From NCBI GenBank assembly GCA_902778625.1, contig CACYYM010000027.1, positions 1-33,789 on the forward strand: a stretch of DNA of 33,789 bases. The letters run 5' to 3'. Below are positions 8,682-17,251 of this stretch, in pieces (within the stretch, counting starts at the first letter, position 1; each line of letters opens with the position of its first letter). Under the pieces are notes generated by a model that worked only from the letters and a program-made list of their open reading frames with translations, was not told where the DNA came from and did not search any database. Position numbers and translations under genes: made by a program. This DNA is from an uncultured Bacteroidales bacterium (GTDB taxonomy: Bacteria > Bacteroidota > Bacteroidia > Bacteroidales > Bacteroidaceae).

Positions 8682-10010
8682 ATGGCAAAAGTAATTAAGT
8701 TACGCAAAGGCCTCGACGTCAATCTCAAGGGCAAAGCCACGAAGGAAACCGCAACAGTAAGTTGTCCGGGCGAGTATGCACTCGTGCCCGATGACTTCTA
8801 TGGCGTGAAACCCAAAGTGGTGGTCAAGGAGGGAGATGCCGTGAAGGCTGGGGATGCCTTGTTCGTTGACAAGCTGCATCCCGAAGTGAAGTTCGTGAGC
8901 CCTGTCAGCGGAACAGTCAGCATGGTGGAACGCGGCGACCGTCGCAAACTGCTGAGCATCCGTGTGAAGGCTGACGAGAAGCAGGAAGCACGCCAGTTCG
9001 ACACGAAGGGTGACCTGAAGGCACTCATGATGGAGAGCGGTCTGTTCGCATTCCTGCGTCAACGTCCCTATGATGTGGTGGCAAATCCTGATGACGCTCC
9101 GAAGGCTATCTTTGTGAGTGCGTTCAACAGCATGCCGCTTAGTCAGGACTTCGAGTACGTCCTCCAAGGTCAGGAGGCTGAGTTCCAGGCAGGTCTTTCC
9201 GCTTTAGCAAAGCTCGCTAAGGTTTATCTTGGCGTGAGCGCAAAGCAGAGCGCTAAGGCTCTGACCGAGGCAAAGGACTGCGAAGTGAACATCTTCGACG
9301 GTCCCGCTCCTGCAGGAAATGTGGGCGTTCAAATCAATCACGTCAGCCCCATCAACAAGGGCGAGGTGGTTTGGACACTCGGAGCCGAGGAAGTTATCTT
9401 CCTGGGTCGTCTCTTGAAGACTGGCACAGTCGATTTCACCCGCACCATCGCGCTTGCTGGTAGCGAGGTGAAGGCGCCCAAGTACTACAAGGTGAAGGTC
9501 GGCCAGAAGTTGACAACGCTCCTCGACGGCACGATTAATGCTGAAGGTGCTCGTATCATCAGCGGCAACGTGATGACTGGTCTCAAGACCTGTGCCGAAG
9601 GTTTCCTCGGCGCACATGCAACCGAAGTGAACGTCATTCCCGAAGGCGACCACGCAGACGAAATGTTGGGCTGGATCATGCCACGCTTCAACACCTTCTC
9701 GACCCATCGCAGCTATTTCAGCTGGCTCTTGGGCAAGAAGAAGGAATACGTCATCGATGCACGCGTCAAAGGCGGCGAACGTCACATGATCATGAGTGGT
9801 GAGTACGACAAAGTGTTCCCGATGGACATCTACGCGGGCTATCTCGTGAAGGCCATCATCGCAGGAGACATCGACCGCCAGGAAGCTCTGGGCATCTACG
9901 AGGTTGCTCCCGAGGACTTCGCCATCGCAGAGTTCGTGGACAGCTCGAAGCTCGAGTTGCAGCGCATCGTACGTGAAGGGTTGGACATCCTCAGAAAGGA
10001 AAATGCTTAA
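8682..10010 (+). CDS. nqrA: Na+-translocating NADH:quinone reductase subunit A
   Basis: NqrA is the cytoplasmic, quinone-site-associated subunit of the Na+-pumping NADH:quinone oxidoreductase. The 442-residue product begins MAKVIKLRKGLDVNLKGKA, typical of the family, followed by a lipoyl/biotin-like barrel (VVVKEGDAVKAGDALFVDK, ~47-65, and SPVSGTV, ~74-80) and the NqrA core including HPEVKFVSP. No cofactor-binding cysteines are expected and none are arranged as such. It is first in the order A-B-C-D-E-F, all on the same strand with gaps of 1-20 bases, followed by a terminator, which indicates one operon. Confidence 0.95.
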   Translation: MAKVIKLRKGLDVNLKGKATKETATVSCPGEYALVPDDFYGVKPKVVVKEGDAVKAGDALFVDKLHPEVKFVSPVSGTVSMVERGDRRKLLSIRVKADEKQEARQFDTKGDLKALMMESGLFAFLRQRPYDVVANPDDAPKAIFVSAFNSMPLSQDFEYVLQGQEAEFQAGLSALAKLAKVYLGVSAKQSAKALTEAKDCEVNIFDGPAPAGNVGVQINHVSPINKGEVVWTLGAEEVIFLGRLLKTGTVDFTRTIALAGSEVKAPKYYKVKVGQKLTTLLDGTINAEGARIISGNVMTGLKTCAEGFLGAHATEVNVIPEGDHADEMLGWIMPRFNTFSTHRSYFSWLLGKKKEYVIDARVKGGERHMIMSGEYDKVFPMDIYAGYLVKAIIAGDIDRQEALGIYEVAPEDFAIAEFVDSSKLELQRIVREGLDILRKENA

Positions 10011-10028
10011 TACATTATTTATATTGTT

Positions 10029-11204
10029 ATGAATCCAATAAAGAAACTATTCGATAACATACATCCCTACGTTGAGGAAGGTGGCAAGTTCCACGCTTTC
10101 CGCTCGTTGGTGGACGGTTTCGAGACGTTTGCTTTCGTTCCGAACACAACCAGCCGCGTAGGTAGCGTGAACATCCACGATGCTATCGACAGCAAGCGCA
10201 TCATGAGTCTCGTGGTGATTGCTCTGCTGCCAGCTCTGTTCTTCGGTATGTATAACGTGGGTTACCAGAACGCTCTCGCTACAGGTCATTTGGGCGATGC
10301 TACGTTCTGGGGCATGTTCTGGTACGGCTTCCTGGCCGTTCTGCCTAAGATTATTGTCAGCTATGTTGTTGGTCTCGGCATCGAGTTCACGGTCGCTCAA
10401 TGGAAGAACGAGGAAATCCAGGAAGGCTTCCTTGTATCCGGCATCATCATTCCCATGATTGTGCCCGTCACTTGTCCGCTTTGGATGCTCGCCATCGCCG
10501 TTGCTTTCAGCGTGATTCTTGCTAAGGAAATCTTCGGCGGAACTGGTATGAACATCTTCAATCCTGCCCTCATCACCCGTGCTTTCCTGTTCTTCAGCTA
10601 TCCTTCAGCTATGACAGGCGACGCTAAGGTTTGGGTCGCTCAGGACACAATCCTCGGTCTTGGCTACAAGGCTACTGATGCCTACACAGCAGCCACACCT
10701 CTTGGCGAGGCAGCTCAGGCAGGCTTCCAAGGCTTTACACCCGACCAGATTCAAAATGCCATCACAGGTCTTATTCCTGGTTGCATTGGTGAAACCAGCG
10801 TGATAGCCATCGCTCTTGGCGGCTTGCTGCTGCTTTGGACTGGCATAGCCAGCTGGAAGACCATGCTGAGCGTCTTCGTTGGCGGTGCTGCAACAGGCTA
10901 TCTCATGCAAGCTCTCGGCTTGACTCAGATTCAATGGTACGAGCAACTCGTTCTTGGCGGCTTCGCTTTCGGTGCAGTCTTCATGGCAACCGATCCCGTC
11001 ACAAGCTGTCGTACAGAATGTGGCAAGTACGTCTATGGCCTGCTCATCGGCTTTATCGCAGTTCTGGTTCGCGTCCTCAACCCGGGTTATCCCGAAGGTA
11101 TGATGCTGGCTATCCTGCTGATGAACCTCTTTGCAAGTCTTATCGACTACTGCTTCGTACAGAGCAACATTAACATGCGTGCTAAGCGCGCCACAGTAAA
11201 GTAA
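10029..11204 (+). CDS. nqrB: Na+-NQR subunit B
   Basis: NqrB is a membrane subunit that carries a covalent FMN and takes part in Na+ translocation and quinone reduction. The 391-residue product has about ten hydrophobic segments (for example LVVIALLPALFFGMY and IIIPMIVPVTCPLWMLAIAV). The flavinylation motif is DAYTAATPLG, with T223 as the probable FMN-bearing threonine; family members usually show D-G-x-S/T-G-A-T here, so A replaces G at two positions. The RnfD/NqrB signature GTGMNIFNPALITRAF is at residues ~171-186. The FMN transferase ApbE needed for maturation is not encoded in this window. Confidence 0.95.
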   Translation: MNPIKKLFDNIHPYVEEGGKFHAFRSLVDGFETFAFVPNTTSRVGSVNIHDAIDSKRIMSLVVIALLPALFFGMYNVGYQNALATGHLGDATFWGMFWYGFLAVLPKIIVSYVVGLGIEFTVAQWKNEEIQEGFLVSGIIIPMIVPVTCPLWMLAIAVAFSVILAKEIFGGTGMNIFNPALITRAFLFFSYPSAMTGDAKVWVAQDTILGLGYKATDAYTAATPLGEAAQAGFQGFTPDQIQNAITGLIPGCIGETSVIAIALGGLLLLWTGIASWKTMLSVFVGGAATGYLMQALGLTQIQWYEQLVLGGFAFGAVFMATDPVTSCRTECGKYVYGLLIGFIAVLVRVLNPGYPEGMMLAILLMNLFASLIDYCFVQSNINMRAKRATVK

Positions 11205-11217
11205 GGAGGACAACGAT

Positions 11218-11964
11218 ATGAAACTGAATACAAACGGAAATGTATATACCTTCTGCTATGCAGCAGTAATGGTTATCATCGTTGCCTTCTTGCTGGCATT
11301 CGTGGCTTCTGCTTTGAAGGAGACACAGGACGCCAACGTGGCAAACGATACGAAAGGACAGATTCTCTCAGCTCTCGGTTACGACAAGGCTACCATCGAT
11401 GTGGCTAAGGTCTATGAAGAGAAGGTGAAGGACAACCTCTTCGAAGCAGGCGAACTGAAGCCTTACGAGGAGAAGTTCAATACTACTTACGGCTCTCTCA
11501 TCAAGGAAGGCAAGCTTCACGTCTTCACAGGCACAACAGCCAACGGCGAACCTGCTTATGTGCTTCCTGTTGTAGGTCGTGGTCTTTGGGGCGGCCTTTG
11601 GGGTTACATCGCTGTGAATGAGGCGAAGGACAAAGTGCTCGGCACTTACTTCTACCACGAAAGCGAGACTGCTGGTCTCGGTGCCCGTATCGGCGAGAAG
11701 TGGTTCCAAGACCAGTTCATCGGCAAGCCCATCTTTGGTGAGGACGGAAATGTCGCTCTCACAGTCACAAAGGCTGGTGCTGCTCAAAGTGAGTTCGAGG
11801 TGGACGGCGTGACCGGTGCAACACTTACCAGCAACGGTGTTGCCGCAATGGTGAAGGATGGCCTTACCGCTTACAAGGAATTCCTCGGTGGTGCAGCAGC
11901 ATGCGAACCCGTAGAGGAAGAGGCTGAGTGCCCCAATGTTTGCGAAGAGGATGTTAAACAATAA
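11218..11964 (+). CDS. nqrC: Na+-NQR subunit C
   Basis: NqrC is a periplasm-facing subunit with one N-terminal membrane helix (residues ~10-32) and a covalently bound FMN. The flavinylation motif DGVTGATLTS (residues 196-205) is intact, with T202 as the probable FMN attachment site. At 248 residues it has normal length, with an acidic, cysteine-containing tail (EEEAECPNVCEED). Translation probably starts at ATG 11218: an AAGGAGG at 11203-11209 overlaps the nqrB stop codon and is 8 bases upstream. Confidence 0.95.
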   Translation: MKLNTNGNVYTFCYAAVMVIIVAFLLAFVASALKETQDANVANDTKGQILSALGYDKATIDVAKVYEEKVKDNLFEAGELKPYEEKFNTTYGSLIKEGKLHVFTGTTANGEPAYVLPVVGRGLWGGLWGYIAVNEAKDKVLGTYFYHESETAGLGARIGEKWFQDQFIGKPIFGEDGNVALTVTKAGAAQSEFEVDGVTGATLTSNGVAAMVKDGLTAYKEFLGGAAACEPVEEEAECPNVCEEDVKQ

Positions 11965-11984
11965 GAAAGAAGGAGGAAAAGAAT

Positions 11985-12614
11985 ATGAGTAAATTGTTTT
12001 CTGACGAGAATAAAGCCGCATTCACTAACCCCCTTAACCTGAACAATCCTATTGCCGTACAGGTTCTCGGCATTTGTTCGGCATTGGCTGTAACCAGTCA
12101 GCTGAAGCCCGCTATCGTGATGGGACTCAGTGTGACGGTTATCACGGCATTCTCGAATGTGATTATATCTCTGTTGCGCAAGACCATTCCCAATCGCATC
12201 CGCATCATCGTGCAGCTTGTGGTTGTGGCAGCGCTTGTGACAATCGTGAGCCAGCTGCTCAAGGCCTATGTTTATGACGTGAGCGTGCAGCTGAGTGTCT
12301 ATGTAGGCTTGATTATCACCAACTGTATTTTGATGGGTCGTCTCGAAGCTTTCGCTATGCAGAACGGTCCTTGGCCTTCGTTCCTCGATGGCATTGGCAA
12401 TGGCCTCGGCTATGCTGCCATCCTCGTCATCGTAGGCTTCGTTCGCGAGCTCTTCGGCTTCGGCACACTCTTCGGCTACAACGTCATTCCGCAGTTCATG
12501 TACGACGCAGGTTATCAGAACAACGGCATGATGGTGATGCCCGCCATGAGTTTGATTATCGTAGGTTTAGTAATCTGGGCACATCGTGCTTATAATAAAG
12601 AGGAGGTAAAGTAG
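11985..12614 (+). CDS. nqrD: Na+-NQR subunit D
   Basis: NqrD is one of two related six-helix membrane subunits (D and E) that hold an Fe-S centre between them and form part of the Na+ path. The 209-residue protein has hydrophobic segments throughout and the family stretches [17 protein letters not shown] and [15 protein letters not shown]; the cysteine in TNCILMGR is the usual membrane Fe-S ligand. A strong AGGAGG (11971-11976) precedes the ATG by 8 bases. The stop codon is one base before nqrE. Confidence 0.95.
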   Translation: MSKLFSDENKAAFTNPLNLNNPIAVQVLGICSALAVTSQLKPAIVMGLSVTVITAFSNVIISLLRKTIPNRIRIIVQLVVVAALVTIVSQLLKAYVYDVSVQLSVYVGLIITNCILMGRLEAFAMQNGPWPSFLDGIGNGLGYAAILVIVGFVRELFGFGTLFGYNVIPQFMYDAGYQNNGMMVMPAMSLIIVGLVIWAHRAYNKEEVK

Positions 12615-12615
12615 T

Positions 12616-13242
12616 ATGGATCACATGATTTCTCTCTTTGTCCGCAGCATCTTTGTGGACAATATGATATTCGCCTTCTTCCTGGGTATGTGCTCTTACC
12701 TTGCAGTATCCAAGAATGTGAAGACAGCTCTTGGTCTTGGCGTTGCAGTGACCTTCGTCCTGCTCGTTACTGTGCCAGTCGATTATGCTTTGCAGACCTA
12801 CGTTCTCGGTCCTGATGCCATTGTGGCTGGTGTTGACCTGACCTTCCTCGCCTTCATCCTGTTCATTGCCGTCATTGCCGGCATCGTGCAGTTGGTGGAG
12901 ATGATTGTGGAGCGCTTCAGTCCGTCGCTCTATGCTTCTCTCGGTATCTTCTTGCCTCTGATTGCAGTAAACTGCGCCATCATGGGTGCCAGCCTGTTCA
13001 TGCAGCAGCGCGTCACGATGGAGCCCACCAATGCTCAGTTCATCGGCGGCTTCGGTGATGCCATTGCTTATGCACTTGGTTCCGGTATCGGTTGGCTGCT
13101 GGCTATCGTTGGCCTTGCTGCCATTCGCGAAAAGATGGCTTACACCGACGTTCCCAAGCCCCTGCAGGGTCTCGGCATTACATTCATCACAGTTGGTCTG
13201 ATGGCACTTGCTTTCATGTGCTTCTCTGGTCTTAACATCTAA
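12616..13242 (+). CDS. nqrE: Na+-NQR subunit E
   Basis: NqrE is the partner of NqrD. The 208-residue protein has six hydrophobic segments and the two conserved cysteine regions [12 protein letters not shown] (near residue 26) and [12 protein letters not shown] (near residue 120), which resemble the NqrD motif in inverted topology. AGGAGG at 12601-12606, still inside the nqrD coding sequence, is its ribosome-binding site 9 bases before the ATG, so the two genes are likely translationally coupled. Confidence 0.95.
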   Translation: MDHMISLFVRSIFVDNMIFAFFLGMCSYLAVSKNVKTALGLGVAVTFVLLVTVPVDYALQTYVLGPDAIVAGVDLTFLAFILFIAVIAGIVQLVEMIVERFSPSLYASLGIFLPLIAVNCAIMGASLFMQQRVTMEPTNAQFIGGFGDAIAYALGSGIGWLLAIVGLAAIREKMAYTDVPKPLQGLGITFITVGLMALAFMCFSGLNI

Positions 13243-13260
13243 TAATAGGAGGAACAGAAT

Positions 13261-14550
13261 ATGGATATGAATTTGGTTTTAACCAGTATAGGAGTATTCC
13301 TTACTATTATTATGATACTGGTGGCAATCCTTCTCGTTGCGAAGGCTTATCTGTCGCCAAGTGGCAATGTGAATGTAACAATCAACGGCAAGGACACGCT
13401 CTCTGTTCCTCAGGGTGCTTCTCTGCTGAGCACGTTGAGCCAGGAAGGTATCTTCCTGCCTTCGGCTTGCGGCGGCAAGGGCTCTTGCGGACAGTGCAAG
13501 CTGCAGGTAACGGCTGGTGGTGGCGAGATTCTCGACTCTGAGAAAGGCCACTTCACACGCAAGCAAATCAAGGACCATTGGCGTCTCGGTTGCCAATGCA
13601 AAGTCAAGGGCGACCTTGAGGTTAAGGTTGACGATTCAGTAATGGGCGTAAAGGAATGGGAGTGCACCGTGATTGGCAACAAGAACGTGGCAACCTTCAT
13701 CAAGGAGTACAAGGTGGCTCTGCCTCCAGGCGAGCACATGGACTTCGAGCCCGGCTCTTACGCACAGATCAAGATTCCTGCATTCGACTGTATCGACTAC
13801 GACAAGGACTTCGACAAGAGCCTTATTGGCGACACTTATCTTCCTGCTTGGGAGAAGTTTGGCTTGTTCCCCCTCAAGTGCAAGAACCCGCAGGAAACCA
13901 TCCGCGCATACTCTATGGCCAACTATCCCGACGAGGGCGACATCATCACCCTCAATGTCCGCATTGCTACGCCTCCCTTCAAGCCGAAGGAGCAAGGTCC
14001 TGGCTTCATGGACGTCAACCCGGGTATCGCTTCGTCGTACATCTTCTCGCTGAAGCCCGGCGACAAGGTCATCATGAGCGGTCCTTACGGAGAGTTCCGT
14101 CCGCAGTACGGCACAGGTCGTGAGATGATATGGGTTGGCGGTGGTGCCGGTATGGCTCCCTTGCGTGCTCAGATCATGCACATGCTGAAGGGTCATGGCG
14201 TGAAGGACGAAGACCGTCAGCGCCCCATGCACTACTTCTACGGCGCACGTGCTCTGGAGGAGATTCCTTTCCTCGACGACTTCCTGCAGCTCGAGAAGGA
14301 CTTCCCCAACTTCCACTTCCATCTTGCTTTGGACCGTCCCGACCCGAAGGCCGATGCAGCAGGCATCAAGTACACTCCGGGTTTCGTGGCACCCGTCATG
14401 GGCGACACCTACCTCAAGGCTCACGAGGCACCCGAGGACTGCGAGTACTATCTCTGCGGACCTCCAATGATGGCGAAGACCGTGCTCGACCTCTTGCACT
14501 CTCTCGGCGTAGAGGACGACATGATTCGCTTCGACAACTTTGGCGGATAA
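13261..14550 (+). CDS. nqrF: Na+-NQR subunit F (NADH dehydrogenase, FAD and 2Fe-2S)
   Basis: NqrF is the NADH entry subunit. The 429-residue product has an N-terminal membrane helix (residues ~5-30), a ferredoxin domain with the 2Fe-2S ligands C70, C76, C79 and C111, an FAD-binding RAYS motif (215-218) and an NADH-binding GGGAGMAP loop (293-300) with CGPPMM (399-404). It ends in the expected FDNFGG. AGGAGG at 13247-13252 precedes the ATG by 8 bases. As last gene of the operon it is followed by a strong hairpin terminator 20 bases after the stop codon. Confidence 0.97.
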   Translation: MDMNLVLTSIGVFLTIIMILVAILLVAKAYLSPSGNVNVTINGKDTLSVPQGASLLSTLSQEGIFLPSACGGKGSCGQCKLQVTAGGGEILDSEKGHFTRKQIKDHWRLGCQCKVKGDLEVKVDDSVMGVKEWECTVIGNKNVATFIKEYKVALPPGEHMDFEPGSYAQIKIPAFDCIDYDKDFDKSLIGDTYLPAWEKFGLFPLKCKNPQETIRAYSMANYPDEGDIITLNVRIATPPFKPKEQGPGFMDVNPGIASSYIFSLKPGDKVIMSGPYGEFRPQYGTGREMIWVGGGAGMAPLRAQIMHMLKGHGVKDEDRQRPMHYFYGARALEEIPFLDDFLQLEKDFPNFHFHLALDRPDPKADAAGIKYTPGFVAPVMGDTYLKAHEAPEDCEYYLCGPPMMAKTVLDLLHSLGVEDDMIRFDNFGG

Positions 14551-14569
14551 AGGAAAAGTTGAAAAGAAG

Positions 14570-14604
14570 GCAGGCTCCCAAAACGGGAGCCTGCTTCGTT
14601 TTTA
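14570..14604 (+). terminator. Rho-independent terminator of the nqr operon
   Basis: GCAGGCTCCC (14570-14579) and GGGAGCCTGC (14585-14594) form a perfect 10-bp stem with a five-base AAAAC loop, followed by TTCGTTTTTA. It is the clearest terminator in the window. Confidence 0.92.
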
Positions 14605-14608
14605 TACA

Positions 14609-14696
14609 AGGCCAGTCAAGTTGGCAAACTTAGCGTGGCTAAATTGAAATTTAGACGTGGTTAATTGGTAAACTAGGCGTGCCAAGTTTTTAAGCA
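14609..14696. repeat. 22-bp-period tandem array 2 (4 units)
   Basis: Four units start at 14609, 14631, 14653 and 14675. The inner units begin TAGCGTGG or AGACGTGG and the second ends in a TTGGTAAACT-type tail. The array starts 5 bases after the nqr terminator and ends about 100 bases before the next promoter. Confidence 0.8.
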
Positions 14697-14798
14697 TAAC
14701 ATGTGTTGCTTTTCAATTCAGTATGCAGCGTTTAGACTCCTCCTGCAAGGCTTTCTCTTTCGCTTTATTTGGAGATATGCTCTTTTCTTCGCAACTAA

Positions 14799-14830
14799 TT
14801 TTGTATTGTCTTTGCTTATTCGTAATTTTG
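14799..14830 (+). promoter_or_regulatory. -33/-7 promoter for the serine hydrolase gene
   Basis: TTTTG at 14799-14803 and TAATTTTG at 14823-14830 are 19 bases apart. This places transcription start near 14837 and rules out translation from ATGs upstream of it. Confidence 0.75.
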
Positions 14831-14851
14831 CAGAGAAAAATGTCAAGAGCT

Positions 14852-16105
14852 ATGGCAAAGAAACTTCTACTTTTACTATTTTACCTTTTCACCCTTACAC
14901 CTTTTTATGCGCAGCACCTGAAACATGTGCGGCCGGAGAAGGTGGGAATGGACTCGCAGAAGCTGCTCAAGGCGGACTCGATTATTGAAGAAGCTATCAG
15001 GCAAGGTGACATTCCCGGTGCTGTGCTGGCAGTTGTGCGGCACAACAAGATGGCTTACCTGAAAGCTTACGGCAACCGGCAAGTATGGCCAGAAGTCAAG
15101 CCTATGACGACCAACACCATCTTCGACATGGCTTCGTGCAGCAAGGCGATGTCAACAGCTCTGTCCGCTCTCATCCTTTGCGAAGAGGGAAAGTTCCGGA
15201 TGCTCGATGCCGTGAACCGCTATGTGTCAGGCTTCGAGGACTGGAAGGACGAGTCGGGCGAAACGACAACCATCCGCATCCACCACCTAATGACGCATAC
15301 CTCGGGCTTACCGGCTTATTATTCTCCTAATCCTAATGCAACGCCTGATCCCGATGCTTGCATCGAACACATTGCCCACATGAAGCGTGGCTTCGAACCA
15401 GGCAAGGGCTTCCGCTATAGTTGTCTGAACTTCATCACCCTTCAGCGCATTATCGAGAAGACCAGCGGCATGTCTCTCCGTAACTTTTCTCGCAGCCACA
15501 TCTTCGAGCCGCTTGGTATGAACCACACCGACTACATTCCCTGCGCCCCCGATGAGAACGGAGTTTGGCATAATACAGACAAACCTTGCTGGGCTTCCTT
15601 GATGCCAAAAGGTGAGGACTGGCGTAGCATCGTGGCTCCCACAACGAAACAAGGAGCCGACAGCGTGCTTTGTGGTATGGTTCACGACCCGCTTGCCCGT
15701 ATCATGAATGGCGGCATCAGCGGTAACGCAGGCCTTTTCAGTTCGGCAGAAGACATTGCTATCCTCTGTGCCATGCTGCAGAATGAAGGCACATGGAACG
15801 GCAAGCGCATCATGAGCAAGCAGACTGCTCAACTCGTGCGAACTGTGCCTAGTTTTGCCAAAGACTTTGGTCGCACTTACGGTTGGGACAATTATAGCGC
15901 CTATGCTTCGTGCAATGGTGACCTCTTCTCCGAGAAAACCATCTGTCACACAGGCTTTACGGGAACCGGCATCGTCATTGATCCTGAGTTAGATTGCAGC
16001 GTTATTCTGCTCACGAACTCAGTTCATCCCGACGAAGGCGGCTCTACGGTTCGTCTCCGCTCTGTGGTAAGCAACACCGTGGCGGCAAGTATCACGGACC
16101 GATAG
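14852..16105 (+). CDS. Secreted serine hydrolase, class C beta-lactamase-like (S12 family)
   Basis: A 417-residue exported protein with signal peptide MAKKLLLLLFYLFTLTPFYAQ. The nucleophile motif SxxK is S95-C-S-K98, and the C-terminal HTG triad motif (equivalent to KTG) is at 366-368 in CHTGFTGTG. The second motif, YxN in true beta-lactamases and often YSD/YSN in S12 esterases, reads Y189-S-C191, so the third residue is unusual. The fold and exported location fit a peptidase, esterase or peptidoglycan-related hydrolase rather than a proven resistance enzyme. The frame is open from 14723, but the promoter at 14799-14830 makes ATG 14852 (or 14840, MSRAMAKK) the sensible start. The phosphoesterase gene follows after 31 bases. 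Confidence 0.85.
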   Translation: MAKKLLLLLFYLFTLTPFYAQHLKHVRPEKVGMDSQKLLKADSIIEEAIRQGDIPGAVLAVVRHNKMAYLKAYGNRQVWPEVKPMTTNTIFDMASCSKAMSTALSALILCEEGKFRMLDAVNRYVSGFEDWKDESGETTTIRIHHLMTHTSGLPAYYSPNPNATPDPDACIEHIAHMKRGFEPGKGFRYSCLNFITLQRIIEKTSGMSLRNFSRSHIFEPLGMNHTDYIPCAPDENGVWHNTDKPCWASLMPKGEDWRSIVAPTTKQGADSVLCGMVHDPLARIMNGGISGNAGLFSSAEDIAILCAMLQNEGTWNGKRIMSKQTAQLVRTVPSFAKDFGRTYGWDNYSAYASCNGDLFSEKTICHTGFTGTGIVIDPELDCSVILLTNSVHPDEGGSTVRLRSVVSNTVAASITDR

Positions 16106-16136
16106 ATGCGACGGCATTAAGCAAAACGCGTTTCCC

Positions 16137-17219
16137 ATGAAAACTATATTTGTCGCAGTACTGATAACTCTGTTGGCAGGCGTGGCATACGTCAGCTGGC
16201 ATCTGTGGCGGATTACGCCCTTCGGAAACTTCGCGAAGCTTCTCGTTGTAGCGCTTTTCTTGCTTTGGATGGCGAGTGCCTTCGTGTGCCTGTTTGCATC
16301 GGAACGTTTCCCCGTGCCTGTCGCGACGCTTCTCTACGAAGTTAGCTATACATGGCTAATCGTTTTCCTTTATTTGCTGATAATTTTCATCGCGGCAGAC
16401 GTGCTGACACTCTGTTGTTTCCTGCCAAAGACATTCCTAAATAACAGCGTGCTTGGCTTGTGTTTTATCATCGGAATTGTCGCTGCAATCATGGTGGCAG
16501 GCAACATTCATTACAGACACAAATACCGTGAGGAACTGACCGTCCGCACGTCTAAGCCGCTTGAGAAACCTTTGACCATCGTCTTTGCCAGCGACCTTCA
16601 CATTGGCTACCACAATCGAAGAGCTGAGCTTGCACGTTGGATTGACCTCTTCAATGCAGAGCAGCCCGACCTTGTGCTTATTGGCGGAGACATTATCGAC
16701 AGCAGCACCCGTCCGTTATTCGAGGGAGATTATGCCGAAGAGTTTCGTCGATTGAAGGCTCCCATACTGTCTGTGCTTGGCAATCACGAGTATTTCAGCG
16801 GCGTGAAGAATGCAGAGGCGTTCTTCGAGGCCTCAGGTATTAAGTTGCTTAAAGACGAAAGAATTGACATTGATGGCGTTAGCGTCATTGGCAGGAACGA
16901 TAGAAGCAATCGTCGTCGCTTGCCGCTCTCAGAGTTGACAGACACAACGAGGGTCTTCACCATACTTCTTGACCATCAACCTTTCGACCTGAAGGAAGCG
17001 GAAGATGCCGGCATCGACTTCCAGTTCAGCGGTCACACTCATCGCGGACAAGTGTGGCCCATCTCGTGGATAACAGATGCGATGTACGAGAAGTCGTGGG
17101 GGCATTACTCGCGAGGCACGACGCGTTACTATATCAGTAGTGGTCTTGGCATTTGGGGACCGAAGATTCGCGTTGGTACTCAATCGGAATATCTCGTCCT
17201 TCATCTCGAGCCCCAATAA
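16137..17219 (+). CDS. Membrane-anchored metallophosphoesterase
   Basis: The 360-residue protein has about four N-terminal membrane helices (residues ~4-22, 34-54, 66-95 and 105-123) followed by a calcineurin-like phosphoesterase domain. The dinuclear metal motifs are complete: D153-x-H155 (ASDLHIG), G184-D185 (GGDIID), G215-N-H-E218, H280 (LLDHQP) and G299-H-T-H302 (SGHTHRGQ). Homologues of this layout (YkuE/YaeI-like) act on phosphodiesters or UDP-lipids at the membrane surface; the substrate here is unknown. It lies between the serine hydrolase gene and the steroid-reductase-like cluster, which seems to have its own promoter immediately after this stop codon. Confidence 0.88.
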   Translation: MKTIFVAVLITLLAGVAYVSWHLWRITPFGNFAKLLVVALFLLWMASAFVCLFASERFPVPVATLLYEVSYTWLIVFLYLLIIFIAADVLTLCCFLPKTFLNNSVLGLCFIIGIVAAIMVAGNIHYRHKYREELTVRTSKPLEKPLTIVFASDLHIGYHNRRAELARWIDLFNAEQPDLVLIGGDIIDSSTRPLFEGDYAEEFRRLKAPILSVLGNHEYFSGVKNAEAFFEASGIKLLKDERIDIDGVSVIGRNDRSNRRRLPLSELTDTTRVFTILLDHQPFDLKEAEDAGIDFQFSGHTHRGQVWPISWITDAMYEKSWGHYSRGTTRYYISSGLGIWGPKIRVGTQSEYLVLHLEPQ

Positions 17220-17220
17220 G

Positions 17221-17228
17221 TATCTTTG
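17221..17228 (+). promoter_or_regulatory. Probable -7 element of the steroid-reductase-like cluster
   Basis: TATCTTTG begins two bases after the phosphoesterase stop codon and 31 bases before the next ATG. A matching -33 TTTG is not seen at the right distance, so this is only half a promoter by consensus. Confidence 0.45.
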
Positions 17229-17251
17229 CAGCACTAATGGTAATTTGCAAA

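Noticed and set aside
14723..14851. Upstream start for the serine hydrolase (at 14723)
   Set aside because: A good -33/-7 promoter lies within this stretch, and the natural signal peptide begins at 14840-14852.
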